From contig JAYKAV010001000.1 of assembly GCA_035582835.1 (NCBI GenBank), positions 3,797,721 through 3,861,720 of the forward strand: a DNA stretch of 64,000 nt. The letters run 5' to 3'. A program made the position numbers and the translations under genes. The DNA is from Phoebastria nigripes. Taxonomy: Eukaryota > Chordata > Aves > Procellariiformes > Diomedeidae. Under the pieces are notes generated by a model that worked only from the letters and a program-made list of their open reading frames with translations, searched no databases and was not told the DNA's origin. This document shows, in pieces, positions 11,469-24,900 of this stretch; the first letter of the stretch is position 1; the number at the start of each line of letters is the position of its first letter.

Positions 11469-12639
11469 CTTTCGCGGCCATGCTCGCGGCTGTCCGGAGC
11501 AGCAGCGGCTCTCGCCGTTACACGCCTCCATCGCCAGCTCGGAGGTGTCCGGGAGGACGCGGAGCCCCGGCCGCCACGGGCTGCCCCCGCGGCCGGATCT
11601 GCTGGCCGGGGGCTCTCCCTCCCCGCCCCGTCCGGCGGAAAGCCCTTCTCCCGGGGGTTACAGTCATCCCTTCCCCCGCCATCGCCACCTGCCCCCACCT
11701 CGGGCCCTTTCGCTAAGTAACATCCCCCCTCACAAGCTAACCCGATGTGATGGATAACCAGAGGGGTGGGAGCCAGTGCAGGCAGCAGGCTAAGTGCGCC
11801 TTTTTATTAACTTCTTGCAAAGTAATAGCTCCATTTTAGCTGTCACTCTTGTCAGACAACAGCCGCACAATAGCGTGTGATGGGTTCTTCCCGGCGCCTG
11901 AGCTGCAGGCAGCGCACCGCAGGCAGGCAGGCAGCTGGGCACGCCGCACGGCTGGAGCCGCACGGGCGCTCTGCCACGAGTCAGGGGGAGAAGAGGAGGA
12001 ACAGAAGGCGAAAGGGAGGACCGGCTCCCTTTTACCCCACCGGGACCACACTCAGATCCCAAACAAAGGCGGGCAGCCGAGATTCAGGTTCACCCGAGCC
12101 ACCGTGTCCTGGAGAGGGGCCGCACGTCTCGCCCGTTCCGCCCTGGTCGCCGCGGACGCGGGGGACGCGCTCCTGGCGGCCAGCACCGCCGGGCCCCTCC
12201 CCGCAGACGGGAAAATCCCGGCAGACGGGCGGGGAGGACGGGGCTTGGGGCATGATGCACGGCGGGGGACCGAAGCGGGGTGCCTCAACGGGGCCACTAC
12301 CGGCTCCCCGTAGGGACGGGGCGAGGGCGGCCGCTGCCCCGCCGCTACGGCCGCCGCCGCCCCCGCTCCGTGCCTGGCCGGGCGGGCGGAGCACGGCGGC
12401 CCCGCCAGCTGCGGCTGTGGCTGCTTGCGGGGCTCCGTGGGGGGCGGGCACATGCGTACAAGCGGCTCATCCAGGCAAACACCCCTCACATCTTAAATGA
12501 GCTTCATTTACCGGCAACCGCTCCAGTCGGGCCGGGAGCTGCCGGGCTGCGCTCAGACCGCCTTAGGGGGAGCCCCCCCCCCGCTCCCCGCCCCCCGCGG
12601 CAGGCCAGCCCCGACGGAGCCCGCCGCGCCCCACTCTAG

Positions 12640-12693
12640 ATGGGACTGAGCACGGCGGCGGCGGAGGCTCCGGGCTCGGGCGGCGGAGGCTGA
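12640..12693 (+). other. Candidate upstream ORF 1 of NETO2
   Basis: ATG to TGA, 17 codons plus stop, alanine- and glycine-rich, ending 175 nt before the NETO2 ATG. It matters only if transcription starts upstream of it, which is unknown. Confidence 0.25.
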
Positions 12694-12719
12694 GCGCGCC
12701 CCGCGCGGGGACACCGGGC

Positions 12720-12755
12720 ATGGCCGCGGGCGGGCGGGGGCCGGCCGAGCCGTAG
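12720..12755 (+). other. Candidate upstream ORF 2 of NETO2
   Basis: ATG with G at -3 and G at +4, encoding an 11-residue peptide (MAAGGRGPAEP) before TAG. It ends 113 nt before the NETO2 ATG. Presence in the mRNA is inferred from position within the probable 5' UTR. Confidence 0.3.
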
Positions 12756-12810
12756 GCGCGGGCCACAGCGCCCTCGTGGGGGGCCGCCGCCGCCGCTCCC
12801 GGCCGCGGCC

Positions 12811-12825
12811 ATGGAGCGCCGGTGA
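12811..12825 (+). other. Minimal upstream ORF 3 of NETO2 (MERR-stop)
   Basis: ATG in a strong context (GCGGCCATGG, G at -3 and G at +4) followed by only three more codons and TGA. It ends 43 nt before the NETO2 ATG, so it should lie in almost any NETO2 5' UTR. A short, well-initiated uORF at this distance is expected to reduce but not abolish main-ORF translation; that effect is inference. Confidence 0.45.
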
Positions 12826-12868
12826 TCGCCGCCGCCGCGGAGTCGCCGCCGCGGCCCGCCGGGAGACA

Positions 12869-12902
12869 ATGGCCCTGCACAAACTCTGCTCGGTGCTGGA
12901 AG
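12869..12902 (+). CDS. NETO2: NETO2 coding exon 1 (start, signal peptide n-region)
   Basis: The ATG is in a strong Kozak context (ACAATGG: A at -3, G at +4). It encodes [11 protein letters not shown] and the first base of a valine codon, then a GTAGGA donor. The human start, as remembered, is the very similar MALERLCSVLK, which fixes the start codon. Confidence 0.92.
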
Positions 12903-15900
12903 GTAGGAGCCGCGGGCGGCACGGCGCCCGCCGCGGGAGAAGCTGCCCGCGCCCCGCCGGAGGGGAGACCGCGGTACCCCCGGAGGCGCCCGCCCCTTCG
13001 GCTGCCCCGGCCGCCCTCCCACCGCCAGCGGAAACTTTCGTACGAGGGGCACGGGGGCTGCTCCCGGGGCTGCACCACGCTGCCCCACCGCACCGCGTCC
13101 CTGCTGGGCGGCTGGCAGGTCCCCGGCCCTGCTCTGCTCCTCGCGAAAGCCAGCGCTGCGGTGCCGGCAGCGGCTCGGGGCTGCAGCGGGGACGCTGCCG
13201 GGAGCCCAGCGCGGGGCCGTGGCGGGCCGGGAGCCCGCAGCCATCCCGGGCTCCTCCCGTCCCCGCTGGGCGCGGGCGGGCGCCGGGAGCACCTCGGCAC
13301 CTCGGTTTGGGAGGGTCCCAGACTGCGGAAACGTGGCTTACGATGGCAGCGACCCTGCACCAGTGCCCCGTATATTCCCGAGGCACACCGAGAGCTTCCT
13401 ACGCTCCAGTCTTTTCACAGTAAAAATACTCTTTCTGCTTTCCGAACTCTCCTAATGAGATGCCTAACAGCGATCAGGTTGTCATACTTGTTATCGGGAG
13501 CAAGATCTGTTTTCAGCAAGGTTTTCACAAAATCAGTCACCTGAGTCACAAGCTACTGCCTGACCAGTATTCACCTGTGCTTCTCTTCTGCTTGAGGCTT
13601 TTAAATCTTGTTTCTAACTTCTTTAGGTTCAGAGGTAAACAACTGAGGAAGGCTCCTCATCCTAGCATTTCTTTGTCTATAGTATTATTTATACAGCTCG
13701 ACAATGGGCAAGGGTTTTCTGTTAGAAAATAAAGCTAGATACNGGAATTAACCTTGTGCCTCAAGAGTTTATTTCTAGCATTCTGTATCTTCTTTAGCAA
13801 TAGCAGACTTGAACCATCAGGGATTTTTTTTTTTTTTAAATTAAATTATTCCATTAGGAAATTTTGGAGTATCTGCTTGCATTATTGAAGCCGACAAGGC
13901 ATTACTGCAGAGTGGAGAACTGTTTCTGATATGCATTGATGTCCTCCCATGGTATGAAAGTTGTAAAGAAGTCTGTTTTAAATCCAGAATGTTTCCACGG
14001 CCCATAAAATCCCATGTTCCTGGCCTGAAGGACAGCTGTCTTGAGGATTTAGATAAATATTTTTCATTTATTAGCATAATAATTGAGAGACAGAAGAAGT
14101 TCTCAGTAAATGCCTGTCTCTATATATAGGTGTTAACCATCCGCTGAGTTTAGATAACATAGGAACATGAGGCTTACATGAGGGAGAAAAGGCATTTAGA
14201 TTTTTTTTTCTCTACTTCGTCTTTAAGTAACATAGTTAAATACCATAAACCACTATAAACCAACCATAAAATACAACTGACATTTCTACTTCTTAGTTAC
14301 TTTCTACATATGCAGATTTAATTACATTTCAGAAATATGTGATTGCTGCAAATTTGACTGTACAGGTTTTTTCCTGAACAGACCTCATGCCAATCTTTTA
14401 TAATCACGCTAGTGTCCAGGTAAAAAGTCCCTCTACAGGAAGTTTTTTGTATTATTCATAATCTATAAATTGCACAAAGCCACTAGTCAATAAGCTGTTA
14501 GTATTCTAAATGCATCACTTGCCATGACTACAGAAACAACCTATCATTACTTAGCATTAAACTCCCTTTTATCTCTTCTTCACTAGAAGTCTTCATATAG
14601 TCCGATCATTACATCTAATCAGAAAGAAAAAAAAAGATTCCTATAAATAGACACATAGATTTAATCCCAAAAGGAGACTGTTGGGAATAACATTCGAAGT
14701 AAGCCTCCGTATTTTACAAGTTGCATCTTAAATTCTGCATGGAAGCTCTACTTACAGTGGCAGTAATTTTTTTTCTCTCCATACAAATTTGTGTGCAGAA
14801 CTGGGAGAGTTCTGCTAAACCATATATGAAGTACCGTGAAGCTCAGTATATTGTGAAAAGTCATATATCTTTTAATAATACTTAGAAACAGTTTAATCTT
14901 CTGTTCTTAACATGGAATGCATATATACATTTCTGTCAACCACAAAGGTTATATTTTTTGGCTGTATACCTCAGGGCAGAAGAGAGCCCATCATACTCGC
15001 TTTGTGGCAATTCAGATTTCTGTTACGCTTGTTCAGAACTACTCTATGTTCTTCCTCAGCTATCAATAATAAGGGCTGATTTAAGTATATATCTTAATAT
15101 AATTCTTATTGCCTCTGTCCACAGTGTTCAGCAAAACTTTTAAAAGTCTCATCCTGAATCTCATCATCTTACATTGATTATTTGCTCTCATCCAGATCTA
15201 CCAGCCAATAGTGCTGAGTGGAAGCGATGGTGGACCACAACAGCACTGAGGTTGCAATAGCTGCAGGTTTTGCTGAAGTGGAGCCCAGCCAATGCCCCCC
15301 AGCTTTCTCAGTGATGTATGAAACCTATGGGAGGCCAAAGTGCTCACTGCGTTTTGGTTGTTGAAAGACAAAGCCTTTTCCTCCTGTCTTCAGTTCTCAA
15401 TGAGATTTTAAACACACTGGAATCATTCTTTAATCCTAGCACAGCTTGCAAAATGCAACTGCTCTACAACAATAAAGCATTATAACCCTCTACTTCATAA
15501 GAGAGGAGAGCAGCTGCTTTCTTAATAAAGCCATGTTCCTGTTATGCTTTGGAANTAAATATATCTATCTTGAATTTCCTCATATCTGCTATTCTCCCAA
15601 AATGTGTTTGCTAAGAGCTTGTTCCCATTCTTCAAATATGCTCCCTCTTTCATTTCCATATGCTATTATTTGGTTAAAAAAANCCACAAACCCTAAGTTA
15701 AATCATGATGTACATTAGTTTTGGACTATTTCAGTTATTATATTGGATTAAGTTAAAAAGCTAAAAAGAGAATTCTGTAGTTTCTGTCCTGATAATTCAA
15801 CAAGCAGCCAGGGCTAGAACCAATTACTGCTACTTCTGGAAAGTCGACATTCCCAGCCTTCCAATGAGCTACAGAACTATTTCCAACTCCGGCAGGTTGC

Positions 15901-18900
15901 AAGAATGTGGAGTACTATGATGAACTTCCTGCCATTCTGTTCAGCCCCCTCATTTGCATTTTGGCATGATTTTACCAGCTAATTTCTCACAAACAAGTAG
16001 TGTTAGGAAGTAATGCTTCCTTCCACACAAAAGCTAGGAATTATGGCCTCCTGTTTCCAAAATCAAAAGGTATAACAATGGCCCAAAAAGCTGAAAACAA
16101 GCAGAGAAAAAAGATAATTTAAAAATCTGTTAATGATTTCATGATTTGTCCACTGAAACCAAAAGCAAAGTACTGACTGTAGAGGCTGTAGGGGCCCTAA
16201 CAAAGGCAGTATCAAGTGTAAGTCAGAATTTCATTTTTTACTTAAAAACAGGATCTGCTTGCAACCTTTTCTGCTGCACTCAAAAAAGCTAAGCACCAAA
16301 CAGGTTTCACCACTAAGCAGTTAAGCAGAAGTAACTCAAGTAACTGTAGAATAGGATTCAAAAAGCTGCTGTGTTATAAACAAGGAAAGTATGTGGTGGG
16401 GTATGTATTATGCCTTGCTATTACTACATATACAAACTTAATATGCAAAATGCACCACTCCCAGAGTAGCGTAACTTCAAAAACATTAACTCCCTAGTTT
16501 TCCTAAGACATAGTTGACAATGACTGCTAAAATTTTTACAGAACAAGTTGGTTATAATTACATTGGTATTAATAGAAAAGTTCAGCGTATAAATCAGGCA
16601 TATAGTTGTAGCCGGAGTACAGGATAACACTGGATTGAAGCTAAAGGAGCTATTAAATTATGTATCCCTATCTAATGAAAAAGCTAAGATTTTCAGCACC
16701 TTCCCTAAGGTTTACACAGAGAGAGATTAGACAGAAAAATTACCCCAAAATGAAACTTTATAAGCTATTCATCATTTATGAACCTGTCAGAAATTCACAA
16801 TATAATTCGTTGCAGGAATGGTGAAGAGAGCTGATAAACATCTGCAATTATACCAGATATTGCGCATACTCTTGTACACATTGTTTACATACAAAACAGG
16901 TTACACATGTAGTGATGGACATGCTTATCTGGACTGAAGCAAAATCTTAATTCTAGTGTCTTGGATAGAGCTGGGGTTCTAGCACTGCAAACAAGCTTGC
17001 TGCTTTTCTGCCTTATATACTCCAATTTGTTTTTTAATTAATGAAGCACTTACAGTCCTGGACAACTTAAATAGCTTGCTACCTTTAAATAGCTTGCTAC
17101 CTCTATTGATATATGACTGACACCTGACACCTCAAATACTGCAAGTGATTGGGGTGGGGGAGTGTAAATTTTTCAACAAAAAATCAGCAGGTAACTTTTC
17201 ATGAAAAAATTCCACGTTTCTTTTAGCTTATCTTTGTGCTTCACTCCATTTTCTGTTATTACAAAGCTGACCCACTATGCAGCAGAGAGGCTGCCAATAT
17301 GTTAACAATACATTTCACAAAACCTCCTTCTTTAGCATACAATAAAATCCATGAACACAGTGAAGTCTCTTTTTAAGGGACTGAGAGTGAGGAGCTAGAA
17401 AAAAATATTAATTTATGCTCTGTACACAAATTGTTGTCAGACATGACAGAAGACAGCAGAACTTTTAATATTAATTCCATAATAGACATTCCTGAAAAGA
17501 TTTCCACTGAAAAATACACTATACTGATAATAAAGAACAAGAGATTAAGAAGTTTGGTNCAATTTGATCTATTTTTAAGTCAAAAGTATCACTATCCAAG
17601 TGTTCTAGGAATAAGTAATCTCTGGGAAAGATGTATTCAGAATAGTCATGTACAGCAGGATCAGTTCTGTCAGCTACAGGGAAACCATGTGAACTTTAAA
17701 TCAGTGTATATATTTTAATAAGGTTTTTGGAACCCCTCATCANCATGGTTTGCACATGCAGCCTTCTCATCAGTCTCTTGCTGCACACAGCTTGGAGATG
17801 AAAAAAGATCTTCCATATAAAAAGGAAAGCTTCTATTTTAAAAATAAAAGATATCATTCTTCTGGCAGAAGTTTTTCTGGCAGACATACCCAGGAATGGA
17901 TTACAAGTAACAGGATGTGGAGCAACTGGTAAAATGAAGCAGCCCAGAGCTGCTTATAGATTTCTAATGGAGGAAGGGATCAGAAATGTTAAGTGTTTTG
18001 AGCAAACCTGGAGAGGTCTCTGTCAGTCCATCCAAGCATGAATTGTTCTGCAGATGATTTTGATCAAAGGCACATGGGAGAACTGCATTTACTTCCTGAA
18101 TCAGTTAACCTGGTTTCTCTGCAGAGATATGGACTCCCAATTTGTTTCTTTGGCAATCTTAAAGAGATGAATCCCTACTGGAAACAGCTGGAGTGAGATG
18201 AAACTGTTATATCTGAGAACAGACCTGAGTGCATTCAGATATCCTGCTGGCATGCTAATGGCTAACAAGATTTGGATCTTAGGAAGGCACTAGAGTCACT
18301 GTTAATAGCTAGTGAAGCCCACTTCTGCTATCAAGCTTTTGTGAGGAGGATTAAAAACAGGTTGGCAGCTCCACTAGCATGCTCTGGGTAAGACTTAGAA
18401 ACAGCTAAAATATGTCTTGCCTGATGCACACCTTCATCTCTATTTCTTTATTCTGTGGCAATCCTGCAGTATATTCCAACATGAGGAAATCACCAGAACT
18501 GTTAATAGGCTAAGTTATAGGCAGCCACTTTAACTGCTCTTTGATACTCATTTTACCAATCTGCAAATGTCCTGTTGAGACCACAAGAGATTAGGGAATA
18601 TATACGGACTATGAACTATAAGAGCACGTGGGATTCAAAAACTGCTGTGTTTTCATCCTCAGCAATAGAATTGTTTGCCTAAAAAAGCAGCAACAGATGC
18701 AATCCAGCATTCCTTTTATCAATTAGCAAATGTCACCAAATGCTAGAAGAGAGAGAAAAATCTCATTCCCTGGAATTTACAGTTTGTGTTTCTGAGCTAA
18801 AAATGGCTTGAATCAGAAATGCACTTAATTAGCTTGCTGAAAGAAAAGAAGGTGACCATCCACAGAGAAATACATAAAATCCAGTGTGTCTGTTTTCCTT

Positions 18901-21900
18901 CCCCCACTTTACCTTGTCTGTCTAAATTGCAGAAGTTCTTTACAAGAAGGCCGGTCAATCACTTTGAATTTGTGCAGCATCTAACATCATGGGACCCTAC
19001 ACTTGATCAGAGTCCTTAAAAGCAACCAAAACACATATAAGTAATTTATGTTATATAATAATCTTGGCCAGAGAGTAAGATAGGATATGACATCACAAAT
19101 GTCCCCACCACATTAATAGCTAACATTGATGTTTAGACATATGTGGGGAAAAAAATGGATGTAAAAGCTGGGATATTGTGATTAGCAGTTACTGAAAGTA
19201 ACGTTAGTTTTAGCACATGGGGCAAATTAGGAGCTAGGTTTAAGAATAGCACACAAGAAAAGGATTCATTCCNGTAAGGCAAAACATAGCATATAATTAA
19301 GATCAAGCATTTGTTACTCTAGGCTGTATCTGCCAGAAAGAAGCAGGCATCCTGGCAAGGTTTTCTAACATGCATGACCTGTGTGTTGCCAATTACTGTC
19401 TATTTGGACTATATGTATACAAGGTGCTGCCTAATCCAGGGAGTACAGCACAGAGATAAAACAGTGCNTCCTGCTTTAAGCAAAGTCTGTCATCTTTATC
19501 CCTAGGATTCTGACTACCACTATACTAAGAATGTGTAATACTCTAAATGATTAAGTCTTTATTTAAAAAAGATGGTGGAATTTTTCACTCTGTTTCTCAG
19601 TTGTGCATGACTGCTCCCCAGTTTGATATTCAGCTTTCCCTGCATGCATAGATCCCCCACTGTCATCACTGAAGACAGACACTGCTCTCAGAGCCACACA
19701 GCAAATCTAGTCTGTTTTCTCTATATGTGAAGATCCCTAGAGCATGCAGAAAAAGCAGAGGAAAGACATACCATAGGGAGCTCAGAGCAGTACTGTATCC
19801 CATAAAATGTGAAGAATGCATCTTGCCAGAAAGTACAAGCATATGTCAGATTTGCAGCCTAAAGCACTTGTTTTTCTAAGCAACGCACTGATTTCTCAGT
19901 ATTGGGTTGAGCACCCATTTACTATAAAACTAACTATATTATTCTCATTTTTAAAGAGAAATAGGAGGCACTCATTTGTGAATATATATATATATACTTC
20001 AATACACAAATTAACAAATTTTTTTTGCAGCTTAGATTCATTTTAGAGAATTCTAAGAAATGCCAGCAAAGAAAAACTTAACTCCTGCAAACAATGCATA
20101 GTTTATTATACCAGTTCAGGGGATTCTTTTATATTATTCCATAAGCCTATTTCAACAACATAGTTGTAGAATAGTAGAATAGTAATAAGAATTTGCAATG
20201 TATGGTTAGTGTCTTCACTCTTAAAAATTTATACAGCTGTCTGCAGGCTATGTGATCTAAAATATTTCATGCAAAGAAGTGAAGAAAATGAAAAATTGAT
20301 TCTTTTAAAAACAGAGACAGAAGCTTGCTGCTTTTTCTTTATTTCTAGTTAATGTTCACATAGGTAAAAACTATCAGATCTTTATACGGTAGTACAAAAA
20401 CGTGCACCATAATTCGTGAAATAAAAGTCTGTAGCAAATAGCAGATTCATGAATAAAAGAAGCCCCTCAAGCTGTCTGCCTCAGTGGCTATGCTGCTGTT
20501 GGCTTAATGATAGCCTCTTCTACAGTGTACATATCATGAAGTAGAAGCTCAATATAAGGTGCAGAAGCACTAACCTCTATTATATTTACCAACTAAATAT
20601 CTCTGAGTTTATAAGGTCAGTCTCCCATATTTCAGTGTCCTCTAGTAGAATTCTCACCACACTGCTCCATTAAAAACAAAACAATCAAACCCACCCTTCT
20701 ATCCCTTTGATATTCAATGCAGTCATGCAATCCTGCACTGTTTGTGCTGTTGCTTACATTAGCAAGCCATGTTCAAGTGGCATTTTTAGATAGATACTTC
20801 TTCTGCTTCCTGTACCATACTAGAATACAGAGCTAAGTCTGGAGTTATCTTTCATCCACACTGAAGAACAGTCATGTCACAGTGATACGTAATAGACTTT
20901 AAAAGAGGAAAAAAGAAGGAGCAGAGGAATACTGTGTCCCGTTGCAAGTTCAGGTGCATTATAACTATTTGAATTTCAATTTGTCAGAAATAACAAGATC
21001 ATTCTTCATTCTTCTGAAAGTGCTTAAGACTTCTAGTGAAAGTAGTTCAGTGTCTCACGTCTGTTCTAATTGCTGTGTCTGCGTCCCCACATGCAGTACC
21101 AGGACACTGGTTCAGCACTAGCTCTCCACTGTACCATCCTACAGGATCTGTCTCTTCTCTAGACATCTTCCTTCCTTCTTACTGACTTGTATGGTCCAAA
21201 TTAGTCTTTAAGATTCAAAAGCATTTTTCCAGGAAGTTGTATGGATTTAGGATGCCAAGTGATTCCTTTGTTGTTTTTAAAATGCACACGAAAATGGGTT
21301 AATGGAAGCAGTCTAAAGGGTCTAAAAATATCCTGACTGATTTTTTTTTCCTTCTTTCTTTTCCTTTCATCCTGAACATTGATAGGCCTTATTTTCAGCC
21401 AAAAAGCTCCTGTTTGCTATCCCACATTATACTGTGTCATGTAAATGCATGCAGTTTAAGGCAATACTACCTCAGGCGTTCTTGCCCAGTACTCTCAGGA
21501 AGAACAGATGTAAGTCCTCTCTCCACCTTTTTGCTAGCAATGTCACAGAGATAAGGACAGCACACATACAGAGTGTTAGTCAGAGACACCTCTTTTCTTT
21601 ATCGTACTATCACCCAGGATAAAAGTAATGGCAAAGGAAAGCCCTTAAACATTTGCTACCGAGGCTGCTTTGAATACATCTTAAGGGTTGTGGAGAGCAT
21701 GAGAAGGCTAGGCATTGCCAGGGAAAGGCAAGAGATGGAAGAGATTAAAAATGAAGAGGATGAAAAGGGCAGGGAATGAAGAGAAGGTGGCCCATACTTA
21801 CTATATCCACTCATCCATACAACATGACAAAAGGAAGACAGTAAGACAAATATTCAGCCCATTTATCTTCTATAATTGCCTGCATATCCATGCTGTTCTG

Positions 21901-24900
21901 CAGGAAACTTGCACTGTTCTTTTGCACTTTCACATGCATACACAGCTCTGGACTATTTATAGAAACGGCACAGGCTTTAGTGAAAGCCAGTTGGATTTTC
22001 TGAAGTCCTTTTAGGAGGCTTCTTTCTGTATCCGCACCATTTCAAGAAGGGAAATCACTGTTTAGTGTAACTGAACACCTATTCTTATGTGGTCTCTATC
22101 TGTACAAGATAACACCATCACTGAAATAAACATAGATGCTTACTGATATTTTCAAGGTGAAAAAGAAAAAAAAGGTATACTGTAACAGTGTTAGCTGTAG
22201 TAGATAGCTGTACTAGAAAAAAACCAAAACAAATGAACAACCCCCCAGATTTCCCACTGTTACTTGAAAGTGACTATCTGCATTAATTTTGCTAGTCATG
22301 AAAGTATTTATCTTACTCATATTTCTGTGTTTGTTTGCTTTAAGAAAAAAAGACAAAGCCCATTTCGCATTTTAAGAAGCAGCACAGCAAGTTATAAAGA
22401 GATTGCTATGTCCTTGCAAAATAGAGGGTGGGCGTAGCACATCTTTAAGAAAGGTTAATTCAATAGAAGAACATACTGACACATGATTTATATAGGATTG
22501 TGGAAACTGCGTTTACTTTAACAACAAAAGCCAACTTTGAAATGTTGCTCCAAAACCAGTGTAGAAAAAACCAAAGAAAATACACAGACAACTTTATAAC
22601 CACTATCAAGATTCTCTGTTAGGGACAAGCGATCTCAGGAGTACAAATGCATTATAAGTTCATGCACTTAAACTCAGATCTTTGAGTGCACAGTTTAAAC
22701 ACAGAAGCCGCAAAAATAAACGGCAAATAATTTTGAAATAGTGGCATGTATATAAAAAATATTAAAAATGAAAAAATATCTGAAAACTAATGTCAATCAT
22801 ATGTTAATAAAGATGGGATATTTGTTTATTTCATTTGCTGTAAAGACTAGTGAACATCCATAACTTGAAGACCGGTCACGGGTACTAGATATTTTCTTCT
22901 GAAGGATGAATTTTCAATCTAGGGTGAGTCAGCAATGATTAATGATTGATACTTTGTATTGGGATAATGACAGGAAGTATATTTCTGGTATATTAATATT
23001 GATGAAAATACAGAATTATTGCAAAAATACGTAAGTCTTACCCTACTATCTCATAATCCATCCCTAAAAATCAAATAAGCTTCTAGGAACACAACACTTG
23101 TTTGCAAGACCCATATGGTATTTTAGAACACCCACAGTTGGAAACTCGACTTACAAGGGAAAAAGCGGTTGTTGGTAAGGAAAGTCTCATAATGATATAC
23201 AATCTGTTTTAATATGGGTAGAGAGAAGAAAGGGCAGCAGAAACATACATAATAAAACACAAATGCTAGATGGACACTTTCGGGGCAGACTTTGATTCCT
23301 TTTGTCTTTCCCCAAGATAATAGATCTATGCCAACATTACAGTAGCATCTAGATGAGTTCAGTCAAGATCACCGTAGCTCACAGTCAGTGCATGTTCACT
23401 CTGGAACTCTCTAAAGGGCTGAAAGTCTAACAGCAACACAGGGAAAAATCACCGACAGAGAAAATGCCGTTTCAGCACAAGCCACTAAAATGCCTGAGCA
23501 ACGAGAGGGGAAAATTGGGGAAATAAAATGAACTTCTTGAATGTGACAATAAAATTCCTGCTGAAATCTTTTTTTCCTGCAGTGGTAAGGCCATGCCTGT
23601 CTGACTTAGTATTAACAAATAGATTAAGAACATGGGAAGGGGGCCATACCAGGTCAAATCAAAGGTCCATCTAGTCTGGTATCTTCTTTCACAGAGATAT
23701 AAAAGCAGAGGTCTCAGAAAGAGTATAAAAGTAGAGCAAATTATATTTGCCCCAAATATTATCCCAGACTTCCAACAACTTATGGCTTAAGGGGTTTCTG
23801 AAACAGAATTTTCTACTTTAAGGATGTGTTATGAAGTACGTGCATTTAAAAAACAAAAAAAATCTTCATTTACTTTGAACATGCCACCTACTAGCTTTGT
23901 CTGATACCCCCTGGTTCTTGTATTGGAAGAGACAACAAGTAGTTGCTCTCTATTCNCCATCTCAATGACACTCATGATTTTATAACTTGTATCCTATCCT
24001 CAGCCAGCTTCTGTCCAGGGCAAAGAGTCCTAGCCTACTTAGCTAGTTCTGAAAGGTATGTGTCCAGAATTGTAGAGATACTCAAGATGGAAGCAAATGA
24101 AAGATTTGAAGAGTGGCGTAATTATATACTCTGTTTCATTCTCTTTTCCCTTCCTGGTAATCCCTAACAATTTGAGGAGACAAAGCATTTTAGGAAAATC
24201 TGCACATTAAGCCTGCTTTAAAACTGGTGATGAATAGTGGAATATGGAATCTTTAATATGTGCTGTTCAGACTGACACTTCTTGGGTGCAACAAAAGTGT
24301 AGACATAAGGGAAAGACCAAAACCAAAACCATCTAGACAGCTTCTTTTTAGGGAAGGAAGGAAGGAAGGAAGAAGAAAGAGGGTTGGGGGGAAGCGTATA
24401 ACAAAATCTTTAACAGGTCCAATATTTAGTCAATTCAAATCTAGAAAATGCCAGCATGTACCAACACCTGAGATGAACACAACACGTCAGCAAACCAGAG
24501 TGCTTGCAACAGTCTACATTGTAACAGTATCCACATCCTAGCTGTTGTCACCACTCAGAGTAAGTCTCTCCATTGTTAGAACTTGTATATGCTCATTTTG
24601 TACTGCCACGTCATTTGCAGAAATCACTGGTATTGTGGCAGCATCACAACAACCAGTCTTGCAAGCACAGTTCTATAGTGCTCCTGAAATCCATGCAGGG
24701 ATAAGACCAGGCAGTGTCTCCTGTGGTCCTGATTAATTTCTTGGAAGCCAGAGAAGTCTTTTGTACATGTTATGTATATGGAGTTTTAGGATAAATATGG
24801 TTCAATATAGCAGTGAAACATCTCATTTCAGGATATAAAAGTTATATAGAAGATAGATACCATTTAATTTTATAAAATACTTGCAAATTAGTAGATACTC

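Larger units (their letters stand above)
10990..13350 (+). promoter_or_regulatory. NETO2: CpG island / NETO2 promoter and 5' end
   Basis: Base composition changes abruptly from AT-rich to GC- and CpG-dense, with the densest part at about 11900-13300 around the NETO2 start codon. Numerous GC-box-like strings (GGGCGGGG, CCCCGCCCC) are present and no convincing TATA box was seen, consistent with a dispersed CpG-island promoter. The exact transcription start is not determinable from sequence; the 5' UTR should end at 12868. Long open frames on both strands here come from stop-codon scarcity in GC-rich DNA. Confidence 0.8.

Noticed and set aside
11487..11506. REST/NRSF RE1-like site (GGCTGTCCGGAGCAGC)
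   Set aside because: The GCTGTCC half matches, but the second half departs from the GGTGCTGA consensus at several positions, so it is no better than a half-site.
11849..12639. Plus-strand open frames of 119-207 codons upstream of NETO2 exon 1
   Set aside because: Same composition artefact; no family similarity and no splice continuity with NETO2.
12553..13386. Long minus-strand open frames (up to 277 codons) across the NETO2 CpG island
   Set aside because: GC-rich DNA lacks stop codons; the frames are Arg/Ala/Pro/Gly-rich, overlap each other on both strands, show no domain, and cover the NETO2 first exon.
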